From Cristatella mucedo (taxonomy: Eukaryota > Bryozoa > Phylactolaemata > Cristatellidae): a DNA stretch of 62,000 bases. Position numbers and translations under genes: made by a program. The DNA is taken from assembly GCA_009760855.2 (NCBI GenBank), contig WPIO01000251.1, positions 1 through 62,000 on the forward strand. The letters run 5' to 3'. Shown one piece after another: positions 11,091-23,218 of the stretch. The first letter of the stretch is position 1. Every line of letters starts with the position of its first letter. A model generated the notes under the pieces. It was not told the DNA's origin and searched no databases. It saw only the letters and a program-made list of their open reading frames with translations.

Positions 11091-12611
11091 TTCTAATGAG
11101 AAACCTCGTCAGCAACTCAACAAATTTTACGTTTTCCTAAGAGATAATCATGGCGACTCCGGAAATGGAGAGTGAGCTTGCACGCCGTGAGGGAACATGA
11201 CTCTGGCAGCGTGCGAGCTCTGGGCGGAGACCCCATGAGGGCTCAGACTGCCCAAACAGCAGCAGGCTCCCGAATGGTGGAAGGGCAGACGATGACTCGG
11301 CCGATGAGTCGGCAGTCCTGCCCAAAACCATGCATTGGCGGCATCTTTGGGGACATCCACCTACCACAAACTGCCGCCAGCTGTCGGGCAGGTTCGGAAC
11401 GAATAATGGCCCGACAGTGCAAAAACAACGCGTACATGGAATGTAAGGGATGGCGAAGGAGTACAACGGGAGGGGAGGGCGAGATCCCTCGACGCCAGCA
11501 GCCGTCTAGTGTGAGTAGACTAGGCTTGGCCGGCGTTGTTTAGAATAACGGTTTTTGTGTTGGAGTCAGCAGACTTATTGCTTGGTCACACTACTTAAGC
11601 CCGACGACAGGTCGTGCGGATGGCTACGCAAACCGCATACCGGCGACTTAGGGGCCACTTTTTCCAAATAAACTAGCGAAGAATATCTAAAGCCTCCTGA
11701 GAGAGGCACCTCTAGTTTGGGCCACGAAAGCTAGCTTGCCCACGAAGCGGATTAGTCGCATTCCAATCTGGATAGTACCGCTCCAGGAGGCCACGTGCGC
11801 AGCGGAAAGGCTATTCGGCCCTCTAATCAAAGAAGTTTAAGGACGCTTTTTGACTAAGAATGTTCGGTTGGACGAGATAGTCGCTGAAGCGGCTGAGCGC
11901 GCCTTTTCATGCCGCACCTATTAAAAAAAAGTTGCCTTTGCTTCTAGCCGCCATTCTCCTCTGATCGTGCCTGAAAGACTAATCTGCACTAGACCACTCT
12001 CCTCTTCCCTTTGGCTAACGTCAAGCCGCCGATCGAGCCAGCCAGCCAGCAGCAGCAGCGATCGCTCTAGCTCCAGTCGTGAGCGCAAGCCGAGCGAGTC
12101 ATTTTTCGCGCAGGCACACGGAGCGCTCGCCAAAACGCACCGTTGCGTCTTTGGGAGCAAAGCCACGCGCGCGCCCGCGCGCGCGCGCGAACCTCTCGGC
12201 TGGCGGCATCTGCTTCGGCCGGAGCGCGACGCGAGCCAACGGAGGCGCCCAGCGTCGCGCTCGAGAGCTGCTGCGAATGCGCTGCGTCAGCTCAAGCGCT
12301 AAAATCCCTGGGCCGCCAGCGCTGCGGCGGCAGCGGCTCATGTAACGGCACTAGTCGCACTAGCCGACGCGGACGCGCGACCGGAGCTGGCGGCTCCCTG
12401 ATCCCTATTTTGCGGCTGGACACTTGCAGGTGCTGCACCGCGTCGCACCGGTTGGCGCTAACGGTAACTTTATAGCAAAGCAGTGAAGCGCCAGTATAGC
12501 TGAAAACAGGACGTCCGTATTTACACCGTAAATCAGTCTATTTGAAGTTCAGGGCTCATTTCAATCGGCGACAGCACGATGGCGTGTCACAACACGCATA
12601 CGAGTCTGAGA
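11091..12611. other. Unassigned region with a GC-rich block
   Basis: Positions 11140-11540 hold overlapping ORFs on both strands (up to 123 codons) with no recognisable domain. Positions 11900-12480 are strongly GC-rich with overlapping ORFs of 80 to 111 codons, rich in Arg, Ala and Ser, again without family resemblance. I see no splice-consistent gene model. Confidence 0.45.
12165..12189. repeat. Alternating CG tract, Z-DNA candidate
   Basis: From 12165 the sequence runs as alternating CG dinucleotides, ACGCGCGCGC, interrupted once by CCC, then GCGCGCGCGCGCGA. Alternating CG of this length is the classic sequence context for left-handed DNA. It lies inside a CpG-rich block with no identified gene. 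Confidence 0.7.
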
Positions 12612-12775
12612 AACTATTCAGCCGATTAAGATGTTTCGCTTGTATGGCGGCAGCTGAGCTGTAAAAGGCTATCGCCATCGCTTGCAGTGGGCGCTGAAGG
12701 TTTGCCCACTGGACGACCGAACCCTCGACCTGGGGCGTGAAGTGCCAGCACGGGTGCACTGGCTTGTTTCCGGTC
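12612..12775 (-). mobile_element. SINE1 copy
   Basis: Read on the minus strand, a tRNA-like head (cagtgcacccgtgctggcac, with GTCGAGGGTTCGGTCG as the B-box region) is followed by the SINE1 body: the block GCAAGCGATGGCGATAGCC, a stretch equivalent to the AAAGGCTCTTCTGTCGC hairpin, and AATCGGCTGAATAG. The order of blocks matches the better copies at 55155-55325 and 55919-56098. It is old and diverged. It forms a same-orientation pair with the copy that follows. Confidence 0.65.
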
Positions 12776-12882
12776 TCGACCGTAAGAACTTGCCTATTGT
12801 ATCTTCGGCTTCTATGCCGTGACTGTAGACGGCAATACGACCGGGACCCGCTGCTCTTTAGTCGGTCGCTGTAATTAAGGAA

Positions 12883-13052
12883 ACTGAAAACAATTTAGCT
12901 GATTTACTAGCCTCGTTAATATTGCGGCAGACGAGCCTTTGCGGCTATCGGCAACGCCTGCTCTGAGCAATACAGGAACCACCGCTGCGGGATTTGAGCT
13001 CACAACGTGGCCGTAAAGAGCCAGCACTTTACCTCCTCGGCTAAAACCGAGG
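12883..13052 (-). mobile_element. SINE1 copy
   Basis: The minus strand reads GAGGTAAAGTGCTGGCTCTT, then GAGCTCAAATCCCGCAGCGG (diverged B box), then GGCGTTGCCGATAGCCGCAA, AGGCTCGTCTGCCGC and GTAAATCAGCTAAATTG. All of these align in order with the SINE1 copy at 55155-55325. The B-box is mutated (GAGCTCAAATCC instead of GGTTCGATTCC), so polymerase III promoter activity is doubtful. Confidence 0.75.
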
Positions 13053-13109
13053 AGCAATCATGTAATACAGTAGTACAGTTGCGTAAGACAACCTAATATC
13101 TATCCATTC

Positions 13110-13185
13110 GCTGCTCATACATCTCAGGGCTCGATCCTCGACCTCAGCAATATAACGGCAAGCACTCTAACCCTTTAAGCTCCAG
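13110..13185 (-). mobile_element. Possible SINE2 head fragment
   Basis: The minus strand contains AGGGTTAGAGTGCTTGCCGT followed by GAGGTCGAGGATCGAGCCCT, which resembles the A- and B-box portions of SINE2 (GGTTAAGGTGCTCGCC ... GTGGGCTCGAGC). No body or tail was seen, so this is a tentative assignment. Confidence 0.35.
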
Positions 13186-16100
13186 CGTTCGGTCAATCCG
13201 CCACAACTCCGAGCCAGCCCCCATATTGCTGACCTCGCAATCGCGCGTTCGTCGCTGCAAGCGGACGCCGTCGAATTCTCCCTTTCTTTTTTCGATTGGA
13301 CTCGTAGCCCAGACCGCCGGGCGCACTCTCGCGAGACGCATTCTCTCCCGGTGCGAGCTCGCCGGCTCCCGCCCTTCATTCCGTCTGAGGCTACGGCTTC
13401 CGCTTTGGGCTGGGGACATGAGCGAGTCTCGCAAGTCGGGCGGCTGCACATAACAAAGACACAGCGTCGAATAGTCTCGCATCCTCTTGAGTCGCCGTCG
13501 GATCACCGAGGTGGCACGTGCAGCAGCCGTAGAGGAGATACCGGCTGACACGCCTCCACCACGTGGCTGCTCAGGGGGCGTCGCCTTAGGGCCTATCGAT
13601 CCGTAGGGATCCGCTCAGTCTCCTTGAAATTGCTGCGCGCTCGATGAGAATTAAAGCCAGAGGGGCGGTATAGTAAAGAAGGGTTACTCGGCGACACTGG
13701 AAGCTGTTCAGTACTTGCATTACTTGGGAGGTAGAGTTAGTTGTAATGACCAGATGAAGAATGCAGAAATATTATTGGCGGCTCACGAAGTAAGCGTTTT
13801 AGGAACCGAGTATTTGCTAATCAATCGATGGGCGAGATAAGAGCTGCAATCGTGTAATATGCAGTCAGTTGCGTTCTATTCTGCCAGCTAGACAGGACTG
13901 TTGGCCTCAGTCGGGCAATTAAGATGTGCTCTGCTAGTAGTCGGAGTTGCTGTACGCCATGGCTGACGGCAGACGTTAGCTACTCTCCGCGGCAGTCGAA
14001 TAGCTTTCTCTGAGCCATAGATAGGAAGCTGTTAGATGTGGGGTGTGGATGTTAGATGGCCGCACTCTTCATAGCTGCCGCGTACCGCAGCTGCCGGCAC
14101 GCCGGCGTGCCGTGGTGCTGCACCGGCGGGTCGTTAGCAGCAGTTCAACGGTTGCGGGCTTCATCGGCATTCGTCGCTCATTCGCAAAGACTGGTACAAT
14201 TACGAGGGGTGCGTTTATTCGCACCCTAGTTCTGCTCGGCAATGTGAGCACCGCAACCCGTTCGCCACATGGTATCGACTTAATAAATTGGTTGGCATTA
14301 CCCCAATCCAATCTGCTTCCGCCAAGGTGCCCACCAGATACCGGGATACCGCCGTACAATGGCGGAATACGATGCCGCGGAGTAATGGCGGGGCGATGCG
14401 GGAGATTCAGAATACCTCTCCCGCAACCCATGTTGGGTCCGGCAAATAGCTCCAGTGTCAATCGCTCTTGCTAGATATGAAGACTGCTTTGAACTGCCAG
14501 TTGATAAGGCTTATGCCAACCGATATCGCCTGTGAGCGTTAGCGCCCCAGGTTTGTAACTTAATATTTGTCACTTTTGAAAACCTACAGTTGCACATATA
14601 GATACCTACACTGGTCGATAATACTTTTACTGCAACTATCCTTTCTCCACCATCGTAAAGAAAACTGTTTTCGACCGCTTTGTTCAAGTCACGTCGATAA
14701 AATCTGAGCTCGCTTTAGGATGCCGACCGTTAGCTGGATATCTCGTCGCCCAAGCGAAGTTGAAAATAACTCCTCAAAGGCTTGTAGCTACCGTAGATGC
14801 GACTCGAGTATTCCATTCTTAGCAGTCCTTGACTGCCGCGCCCTCTCTTGTGCTTTTTCGCTGCAACACAAGCAAATCGTATCGTCAACAATCTCAAAGT
14901 TGCTTTATGTCTCTATTGTTTTCGCACTCATTTTTTTCATAGCGCTAGACCGTCCACATACGCATTCAATGAATGCATATCCAATGACCAGCTCCGATAC
15001 ATGTACGATTAGATGCACTCGCTGGGCGACACGCGTCGCTTGCTCGAGTAGTCCTGCAGCAGGCACTTCTTTTCTGCCCGCCGCTAGCAGGAGGAGCGAT
15101 GGCTGCCGTGGCTCTGTTGCCGCTATGCACGCCAGGATGCTGCATCGGCTTTGAACCTTTACTTCTCTTCCTCCTTCGCCTCGCATTCAAGGCTTTCTTC
15201 GGACGTGTGAGACGCGCGCACGAACATTCGTGCCACCGACAAGCGACGAAAACGGGCCCGAGCTGACTCGAGCGTGCAGTTGCCTCCGTCTGCCGCATTG
15301 ACCGCCGGCCATCACCCACTCCTCGCCGCCCCGCGAGCCCCTTGCCGCCCCCTTCCGCCTGCATTGACCACCGCGACCTCCTACTCCACGACCGCCCTTC
15401 GAGCAATCGATATCAGCACGAAGCAGCTCACTGGCGCGTGCACAACGCCGGCGAGCTGCCTCGCCAGCGTCGGTGCCAAAGCGTCGGCATAAACGTCGAC
15501 GCCAGCCTCAACGTCGACGCTGACGTAAAATTTGACGCCTACGCTAGCGTTTCCCGCTGTCCGCGCCTCGCCACGGCTGAGCTTTCAAGCCGAGCAGCCG
15601 ACGGCTGCGACCGATCGGCGACAGCCGTTGTGCGGCGGCGCTTCGTGACTTGACGAGGACTCCGCGCCTCGGTAGTCGCTAGTCACTCGCCGCTTAAAAG
15701 TAGAGCGGGCGATAGGAAGGACTGCTTCAAGATCGGCGCGCTCTCTCGCGTCGCGTGACACCAACGGCACAACTCGATCGCCGATTTTCGATAGGGCGAC
15801 GCGTCGCTAACGCATGACTGCCAAGCGACGCCCCGTCGTCGGTAGACCGCCAGCACTCACCTCAGCTTCAACGAAAGTGCTGGCTGCACACTGTCACTGC
15901 GAGTTCTGGCAGAACTAAGACCTTAACTTAAATCCATGTAAGTTTCAAGGACGTCAGAGCCGTGTCCAACTTGATTCGATCTCGCTGTGCCGTCATCGGT
16001 TAGAGGTCTACGTCAGCTTCAACGCCGAGGAAAAAGTCCGGCAAACTCTACCAACGTTTCCACCATGCACTCTTTCATTCGTTCCTTCTTCATCACGACC

Positions 16101-16974
16101 TGGTCCGCGTTCCGACTGACTCCATTTAGACAACAGGCCATCAATTAGATAAGCTTAACTACCCTCAGCGTGTACCTCAGGCTCGAAGCGTTTCCGCGTA
16201 ACTCACGATGTCTTGACGCGAGTGACTCGCTTCGTTTTGGTTTTCGCACCTTCCTGCTAAAGGTGAGGAAACGCGTAAATCGCACACTGGCTATTACTTG
16301 ACATTTTCCGGTCACGGGGTAAAGTCCGTAGAACGAGTCGGGCGGCTGCATTCAGCACGGCTCTCGTGTCGTGTCTTTGACCCAGCTCCGTCGTAAGCCT
16401 AGACGTGCTCAAAGGTCAGGCGGCCTAATTTTGAGATGAACAGAGATTGGTGAAGACAAGGTAGAGGCCGTATGCACTTGCACATATTAAAGCAAAACAA
16501 CGCGCTCAATTACCATGAAGAAATGCTGCGACAGCGATCTACTGCAGCCAACGGAACCCAAAAATAGCTAGAACTTACAACTTAGGCTTTTTAACATCCG
16601 TGCCTTCGGCTTGTTATTCTTAGCTAGCCACTTTAAATATTCTTTATTTTCTTATTTCGGCACGCCAAAGTGAATTTATTGCCTAACCGTCTCATACTCA
16701 CACCACGTTCTCCTCTGACTCATTTCAACGAACTACGATGTTGTGCACCGGACATTGTCTAACCCTTGTGCAGAGTTCCGTCCGCTAGCCTTTAAGCCAT
16801 CCAATCCCCGACAATCAAACTAAAAAAATTCCCAACTTTACGGCGCTCTAAACTGAACCTAAAATCTTACTACTCTTTACAGGAAAATGTTTGTGCAAGG
16901 ATAGCAGCTTTCTACGGGCTTAAGCTTTCTGCGATTTAGCATTCAATACTGAACGTATGAGCCGGCTGGCGGTA
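13186..16974. other. GC-rich blocks without identifiable gene
   Basis: GC-rich stretches (to about 13600, and 14040-16000) alternate with neutral DNA. ORFs of up to 146 codons overlap in several frames (13144-13551 minus, 14043-14474 plus, 14966-15406 minus). None shows a domain I recognise, and neighbouring frames on both strands are equally open. I see no evidence of a spliced gene, although short exons cannot be excluded. Confidence 0.45.
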
Positions 16975-17000
16975 ACCCGGGTTACCATGGTAACCCGGGT
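16975..17000. promoter_or_regulatory. 26-bp palindrome with RFX X-box-like core
   Basis: The half acccgggttacca (16975-16987) is followed immediately by its exact reverse complement (16988-17000). The central 14 bp, GTTACCATGGTAAC, fits the X-box recognised by RFX winged-helix factors (two GTTNCC half sites in inverted orientation). In animals such sites lie upstream of ciliary and other genes. The flanks are themselves CCCGGG palindromes. A partial half, AACCCGGGTTATC, recurs near 17725. No adjacent gene is identified, so a regulatory role is inferred only from the match. Confidence 0.5.
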
Positions 17001-17186
17001 ATGCAAGGACTTTGGTAATTCCAAGTTATATGAAAATATGCTTAGAATGTTGGGTTCATCGAGTTCCATTCGTCAGCAGAAAGATAGCTATTTCAAAAAC
17101 GATGACTTTCATTGTGTAGGTGGGCAGCGGCTGACCAGGTCCAGGGCTCCATCGCGAAAACTGAGCCTATTTTTTCGAGAAATAGC

Positions 17187-17557
17187 TCAAGATTGATGGC
17201 TGATTTGGGACGCAGCTGATGCCTTCTTCAGGCACCCCACAGAGCGTATCTGGACTCCCGGAGAAGCCTTCTGCGCTGATGTCTTTTTTCTACAACGAGT
17301 GTGCGCCATATTGGATGCCACTGCCAACGGCGAGCTAATATTGTCAGGATCTTCGTCCTTACTATCAGCGGTACTACCCAGGCGAGCAGTGACGCCGCAA
17401 TTCCGGGCCGCCTGCAGAATATTTTCAGACCAGTGGGTGGAAATAAAGTTCCCGGAAATTTTTCCGAGCACATGCACACCAGTTCCATTGAGTTGTTAGG
17501 AACATCGTTGCTAACGTCTTTTATGTCATCATTATAGCCAACCATAGCGTGCATCAT
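17187..17557 (-). other. Unidentified minus-strand ORF region
   Basis: A locally GC-richer stretch holds two overlapping minus-strand ORFs, 109 codons (17228-17557) and 96 codons (17187-17477), in an otherwise AT-rich neighbourhood. The peptides show no motif I recognise. The stretch might be an isolated exon, a remnant of a transposase gene, or chance. It lies about 200 bp downstream of the X-box-like palindrome. I do not assign a function. Confidence 0.25.
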
Positions 17558-18454
17558 TTCATTTGAGCTCTTGCACGCATAGGTCTTCAGATTGCTTCGA
17601 CATGATTCTGAGGGTGCTGCTCCTGAATCAGATCAACGGCGTTTTCTACTTCGAAACACTATATTTTTGGAGCAGCTATCCACCAATAAAAAATTATTTG
17701 CGATTCTACTTGGGGAAATTCGGCAACCCGGGTTATCACCATCGGGCTCATATGCCAATTTTCCCACGCTAAGCGATGGTTAAAATGAACTCCAACTCAC
17801 TCTGCTTAGCGTTGGGCTAAAATGAGAGACTGATTGAGAGACTGCAAAGTGGGCCTCTTATAGTGTCACCGTCATCGCGTGCTTGTGACTGAGGTGTCAA
17901 TTATAGAAACTTATTGAATTTTGAAAGTTTCGTTCAAAAAGCCGTCTTAGCAGCTAATGCTTACGTTCGATCCTAAAATAATATCAAAGACTGCCTACAC
18001 CTCAGCTGCCCAGGTATTTTACTCTTTCTTTCCGAACTACAATATTCGGAATTCTGTTTTTGTTTTTCTACTTATAAAACCATCAAACATTTGCAGCTAT
18101 TGATGAAAATTGCCACTTGGTTAGTAGAAAAAATCTGAGAACTTCAGCCATGTGCTTTCTTTGCTGAAATAGCTGGGATGTCTTCCGTCATCAAGGCATA
18201 GAGAATACTATCCTTAGTCTGAAGCGCAAAAAAGCAGAGACGCGATGTGGCAAGCCTCAGTTTGGTTCCTTCTTACATTGTTGAAATACTGTATCAGTTT
18301 CTGCCTCTTCGTGCCTTAAGGTTTACCATAAAAAATGAATTAAAGGTTTTATTTCTTCACTCAATTCAATAATTCTTAGGCAGCGACCTCTTCTCTCACG
18401 CTGCCACCTCTCACACATTCTGTATAGCTGTCCTGCATTTCTTACTATCCTTGC
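17558..18454. other. AT-rich DNA, nothing identified
   Basis: Only short ORFs occur (up to 69 codons), and no repeat family could be recognised. Confidence 0.45.
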
Positions 18455-18590
18455 TAATCACTACCTTGACTACCACCACCGCTTGCAGTTCGGGATAAAT
18501 GATCACCCCAAGTACGATTCAAACCCGAGACCTTGGTCGGGAAGAGCAAATACACAAACTCCTAAGCTAAGACTCCTTAAACCCTCTTTG
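18455..18590 (-). mobile_element. SINE1 copy, diverged
   Basis: On the minus strand the head GGTCTCGGGTTTGAATCGTA (B box GGTTTGAATCG) is followed by GGTGATCATTTATCCCGAAC and GCAAGCGGTGGTGGTAGTC. This is the same block order as SINE1 at 55155-55325 (GGTTCGATTCC ... TTTATCGCC ... GCAAGCGGTGGTGATAGCC). The 3' hairpin part is not preserved. Confidence 0.6.
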
Positions 18591-21544
18591 GAACTGAGGC
18601 AAAAGTTCTCGTCCGTAAGCACACCTGTAGAATAGTGTATCTAGCCCACCGAAACAAAAATAATGGTCGCAGTTTCTAGAGTAACACATTAGATTTGCGA
18701 TGTCGAAAGCCTCTAGAGAAGCTATAACTCTATTTCGTTCTATAACCTAATAGATTCCTGTCAGTAATCGTAGTGCTCAACCGGCAGAGCTCATGCCATC
18801 GTTAGAGAGAGGGTGAGTGCTCCATGAATACTGCTCATTTGATCTAACAGCAGCGCCAAACTCTAGCATTCAGGAATGACTTGGCTAGATATTTCCTTCC
18901 TTGAATGACTTAAAAATTTTTAACTACATTTGTCGCTTTATAGCTGCAAATCTAATTTTATTTACTAGTGATTCCTTAAACTTATTCCTTCAAATTTGGT
19001 TTTTGAAGCGAGATCCCTGAAGATGAGCTTTCATATAAAGTCCAGTTTTAGCACATATAAAAGCCTTCGGATTAACTATGGATTCAGACCGTGAAGGTTA
19101 CCATTTAAGTTACACGACCATGCAGATTTTCAAGGCCTTCCATTAACAAATACCACTATGTAGCTTTAAAAAAAATTATAGTAAATAGACTTGTCTAGCT
19201 AGCAGCGAATTCTGATTCTGCTCGTCATATAAGAGCCAATACAATATTTTAGTTGGCTTCTTTAAAAATTGTTGCACTCAATTTTGTGAAACTCTAAATA
19301 CAGTGCAGAAATTACACCGATAGCAAGTTGGTAATAATTTTGATGATTAGCCGCTTTTGTTTAACCACATGCCCAACGGCTACCCGATCCTAAAGGTTCA
19401 AGCCCACTGCTTTCAAAAGCTGTTGTGAGTGGCGCAACGACTGCCGGCCATTACCAAACTTCTGTGGACCCTCAAGCAATTGAGATTAGGCAATAGATCA
19501 TTTGATCCACTGCTGCTTTAGTGAACGCCACTCCACTTACCGTGTTTCAGACTGTAGATGCCCAATTACGTCAAGCAAGAGTCCTGTCGTAACCCATGCC
19601 CAATGTATTTATGGGATCAACAAATACTTGAGTGATCGCACTATTTCTTACCGTATTCCGGACTCTTCAAAGTTTGGAGGTCAACGATCAAGCGTGCTAC
19701 GGCAGTCTCTGCCCAGGAATTGTGCACCACCAGTTGCTTAAATGCATTCATGCTGCACTGGGTAGGCTTTACAAGATTCATCAACTTGCTTTTCCATACT
19801 TGCTTGTCAAAACTTTGAGGTAGGTTGCTACAGATGGTTGTTACGTACTTTTTGGGCAATGGAGCCAATCATGGGGGTGCGGGTAGCTCGGTCGAAGGCA
19901 TTAGATAACAAGGAAACCACAAATGCGCTGCAGCATGGCATATTTTTGCCACTCACGTGCAATCTGGTTCATATCCAGCCTACATTTGAAAAAAATTAAA
20001 TTGATAGAAATAGATTTATTTATCTCACTGTGCAATGTAATTGTGTCGTAACAAATTTGGATATTTTTTTCTGTAATTAAAAGCGGCCCCTTGACACTCC
20101 CTAGTGGCTCTAATATTGGCTATCGCGACAAATCAGCGTCCTCTTTAAGAGATCGAAGTAAATCTCCTAAGCCTTCTCACAAGCTCATCCTGAGGCTGCA
20201 TTACTTCCACGGTTAAACGCGCCCGTCTGTTCATAATACTTTGCCATGTGGTGTTTAATCAAGCTGTCTCTTCGTACCCGTCCAAGATTATGAACCAAAG
20301 GAAACTCCGAGGAATACAAACGTTCTTTTTACTAAACACAAATCCGGCAAATTGATTGCAAAGTCGAAACCCAGCTGCGGCGTTCTGCCAAAATCCCCGG
20401 CCTATTCGCTTGAATCTCAAGTCCAGAGCGAGATAGCCTCTGGTGGGGACGTACGTTGAATAGGGGTCGTTGAATCTTCGCCTTTTGCATCAATGAACGT
20501 GTAAAAAGTTGATAGACAAGATTAATGATCTAGTGTTTAAAAAGTAACATTGATTGTAACAATATTAGACAGGGGCTTGGTTTTAGTTTGAGGTTCAACT
20601 TACAAGTGACTTGGATGTGAACGAGCTGAGTGCCCGGGAAAGAGTGAAACTGCCTAGGTCCACTAATTGTAACGATCTGCCTTTTCACTGTTTTCTCTGC
20701 ATGCTTGGCTGCAACCGCCCAGGGTATTTAGCGGGAGGCCGTTGGTGATCCACAACTCTAGCGAAGATGATGGCTGACGTATATCAGTAGAGTGGCGACA
20801 TTTGCAAGATACTATATAAGGCAGAGCTTAACGTCAAAATATTTACACTAAATCAAGCCAAGCGGATATATTCCTCGAAAGATACATGTATAGAATGTCA
20901 CCAAATCATGGCTTGTGGTCACAAACATGCACAATTTGAGTTCGGTGGTGGTTAAAACGCTTAAAAAGGCTGTCCGTATCTGACTACTGAGGAGTCGCAC
21001 ATAATTTGTTTATAATAAGACTATTTTGCAGTGCGGTCAACGTAAAAGTAGCGAGAATTTTCGCGTGTTGACCTTGCCGGCTCAGCCCAAATTCGTAGTC
21101 TTAACCTCAAAATTCACTTATACTTTGCTCACACTTATCTCTCTGATAGGTGAGTTCTGAAATATCGCAATACTACTTTGTTCTTTCTTAAATGATTGGC
21201 TTACTTTAAAAATGTTATCTTAGTTTGAAGCTCGAGGCAAAGACACTGCCAGACACCCATTTTTGAATTACACACCAATTTTCCTTAGGAAGATTGAACT
21301 TCTCACCAAGCACCAAGAGAAGATCTTTCGTAAGATGATTAACGTTCACAACGTCAACATAAGATACCTACTCTCAATAACGCTAAAGGACATTCGAATG
21401 AGCATATGTTGCGACGGCAACACAGCTTGGCCTCACGAAGCCTAGCAAAGACAACTTCCCCCACACACTCTAGGTCCTGCTTGCCATTAGTCATCCTGCC
21501 ACCAAGGGCCATTATCGATCAAAAAGATCTCCCGTGCGCCGGGT
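18591..21544. other. AT-rich DNA, nothing identified
   Basis: The longest ORFs are 60 to 79 codons. A short stretch at 19641-19868 is open on both strands but shows no recognisable motif. No repeat or RNA gene could be assigned. Confidence 0.45.
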
Positions 21545-23218
21545 GGGGGGCACAAAGGAACCACTCAATGCCGTCATAAAAAGATTCATTTTTAGTTCCT
21601 TTTTTTAATGTGGGCGAGGTAGAAGTTGTCGTGGCTCAAGTTGGGAGTAACGCTTTGGGAGTGTACGAACTAAAGGCATAGTCTCCTAAGGATTTGAGCT
21701 TTGTGCAAGATATGATTAATCAGTTAGATTCCGAAAAGCTGGTGTTACGAAGCTTAACCTGGTGGGGGAGTAGATCTGATAGGTAGGCTGGAGAAAAAAA
21801 TGAATAGACCTTAACTTGAGTGACAATACCTTGAAGTCGATCGGTTGCTTGACTGAGAGCCAGCTCAAGTCGATGAGAAGAGGTGGAAACTGTGACGCTC
21901 AGGACAGACAAGCCTTGCTGCAGAGTTTTGCATAAGCTGCTACCGCCTGACTGCACAGACCAGTAGGACAGCAGAGAGAGAGAGTTACACAAAAATACAT
22001 GGACCAATTTAGATGTGGTATCCCTGCCTAAGCAACCACGAATTTCGAGCGTCAGTCTTTGCAATTTCTGAATCACACTTAATTTTCACATAACTGGTCA
22101 GTTGTTTTTATCATCATTTAAATTAAGGCAGTTTGCTGCCATTTATCTGCTTACGTCATCAATACATGCAGCAAGGGAGTTGAGAGAATTCCATGTGCTG
22201 GAGGACTGAGAGGGATTAAGGCAAAGGTACAACTGAGCTGTCATTTGAATAGAAGTGAAAGCTTAGATTGTGCTTTGCATTCACATTGAACAAGAGTGAG
22301 CGTATAAAGCGCAAAAATAACTAGACCAAGCACAGATCCAAGCGGTACCCCATATACTTTAGATTTAGATTTACTCGGATAATTTCTGTCCATTCACACC
22401 AATACTCTTCCACTTAGATAGGACCTGAACCATTGCTGTGCAGTAACAGTGATGCACAGGTGGTCAAAGATGACTTGGTGATTGATATTGTCAAAAGCTG
22501 CCGTACGATTGAGCAAAACAAGCAGAGATACTCGACCTAGGTATGCATTCCAAAGTAGGTCGTTATACACTCAAAGGAATACTGACTCTTTGGACTGATT
22601 AGCTGTATTACCAGACTGGAACTTCTCAGCTAGATTTGAAGTTTCTACACGTGAGTTCAGCTGGTCAGCCACGACTCGCTCAAGTGTCTTTGATATCAAC
22701 AGTAGAAAAGAGATTGGTCGGAAGTCGCTCAGATTTTTTTGGTTTAGTGTTGCTTACTTGAGTATTGGCCTGACTAAGCCTTTTCGAAAGTGTTGGAGAG
22801 TGACCTGAGGCTAATATCATATTTATGTGGTTAGTAATGCATGGCAGAAGGAGATCAATGCATCGGCGAATCGGTACAGTAAAAATAGGTTCCAGAGGAC
22901 TGGTGGTCTTCTTAGATTGAGGTATGAACTTCCGAACGAGGTCACTAATGACCTTGAATGTAGACATTGAGGTGCATTATGGAATTGAGGGACAGCATTC
23001 CAGGGGATACTGCCATCTTAGGATTAGACTCCCTGATTCTGTCTTTCTTGTTGGCAAAGTAGCTAGAGAAGCGATCAGCTAGATCGTTCCATGAATCACT
23101 AGGTAAAGAGCTAACCTGGGAGCAATTGTGGAGATTATTGATCGTCGAAATAGCCTTTTTAAATTGTGCATTGGTGATTCAACAATGTTTTTATGGAAAA
23201 TAGACTTAGCCTTGGTTA
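21545..23218 (-). mobile_element. L2-A LINE copy, truncated at both ends
   Basis: On the minus strand this stretch can be followed block by block against the better copy at 59590-61450. From the 3' side these are the segment just 3' of the coding region, the RT C-terminal region (near 21720-22076), the palm region, and the RT N-terminal region (22680-22967, with a segment like SPLEPIFTVPIRRCIDLLLP). It ends at 23218 in the block before the RT. The 3' UTR tail is missing, and the frame is broken many times by indels and stops. The next copy's 3' tail abuts its 5' end exactly at 23219. Confidence 0.75.

Noticed and set aside
14200-14230. Histone-type 3' stem-loop (GGGTGCG TTTATT CGCACCC)
   Set aside because: Stem sequence, loop size and flanks do not fit the histone stem-loop, and no histone coding sequence lies nearby.
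14043-14474. 143-codon plus-strand ORF as a gene
   Set aside because: An equally long ORF is open on the opposite strand (14069-14461) and neither shows a family signature.
16970-17005. Interstitial telomere-like repeat (TAACCC)
   Set aside because: Only single TAACCC occurrences are present on each palindrome arm, not a tandem array.
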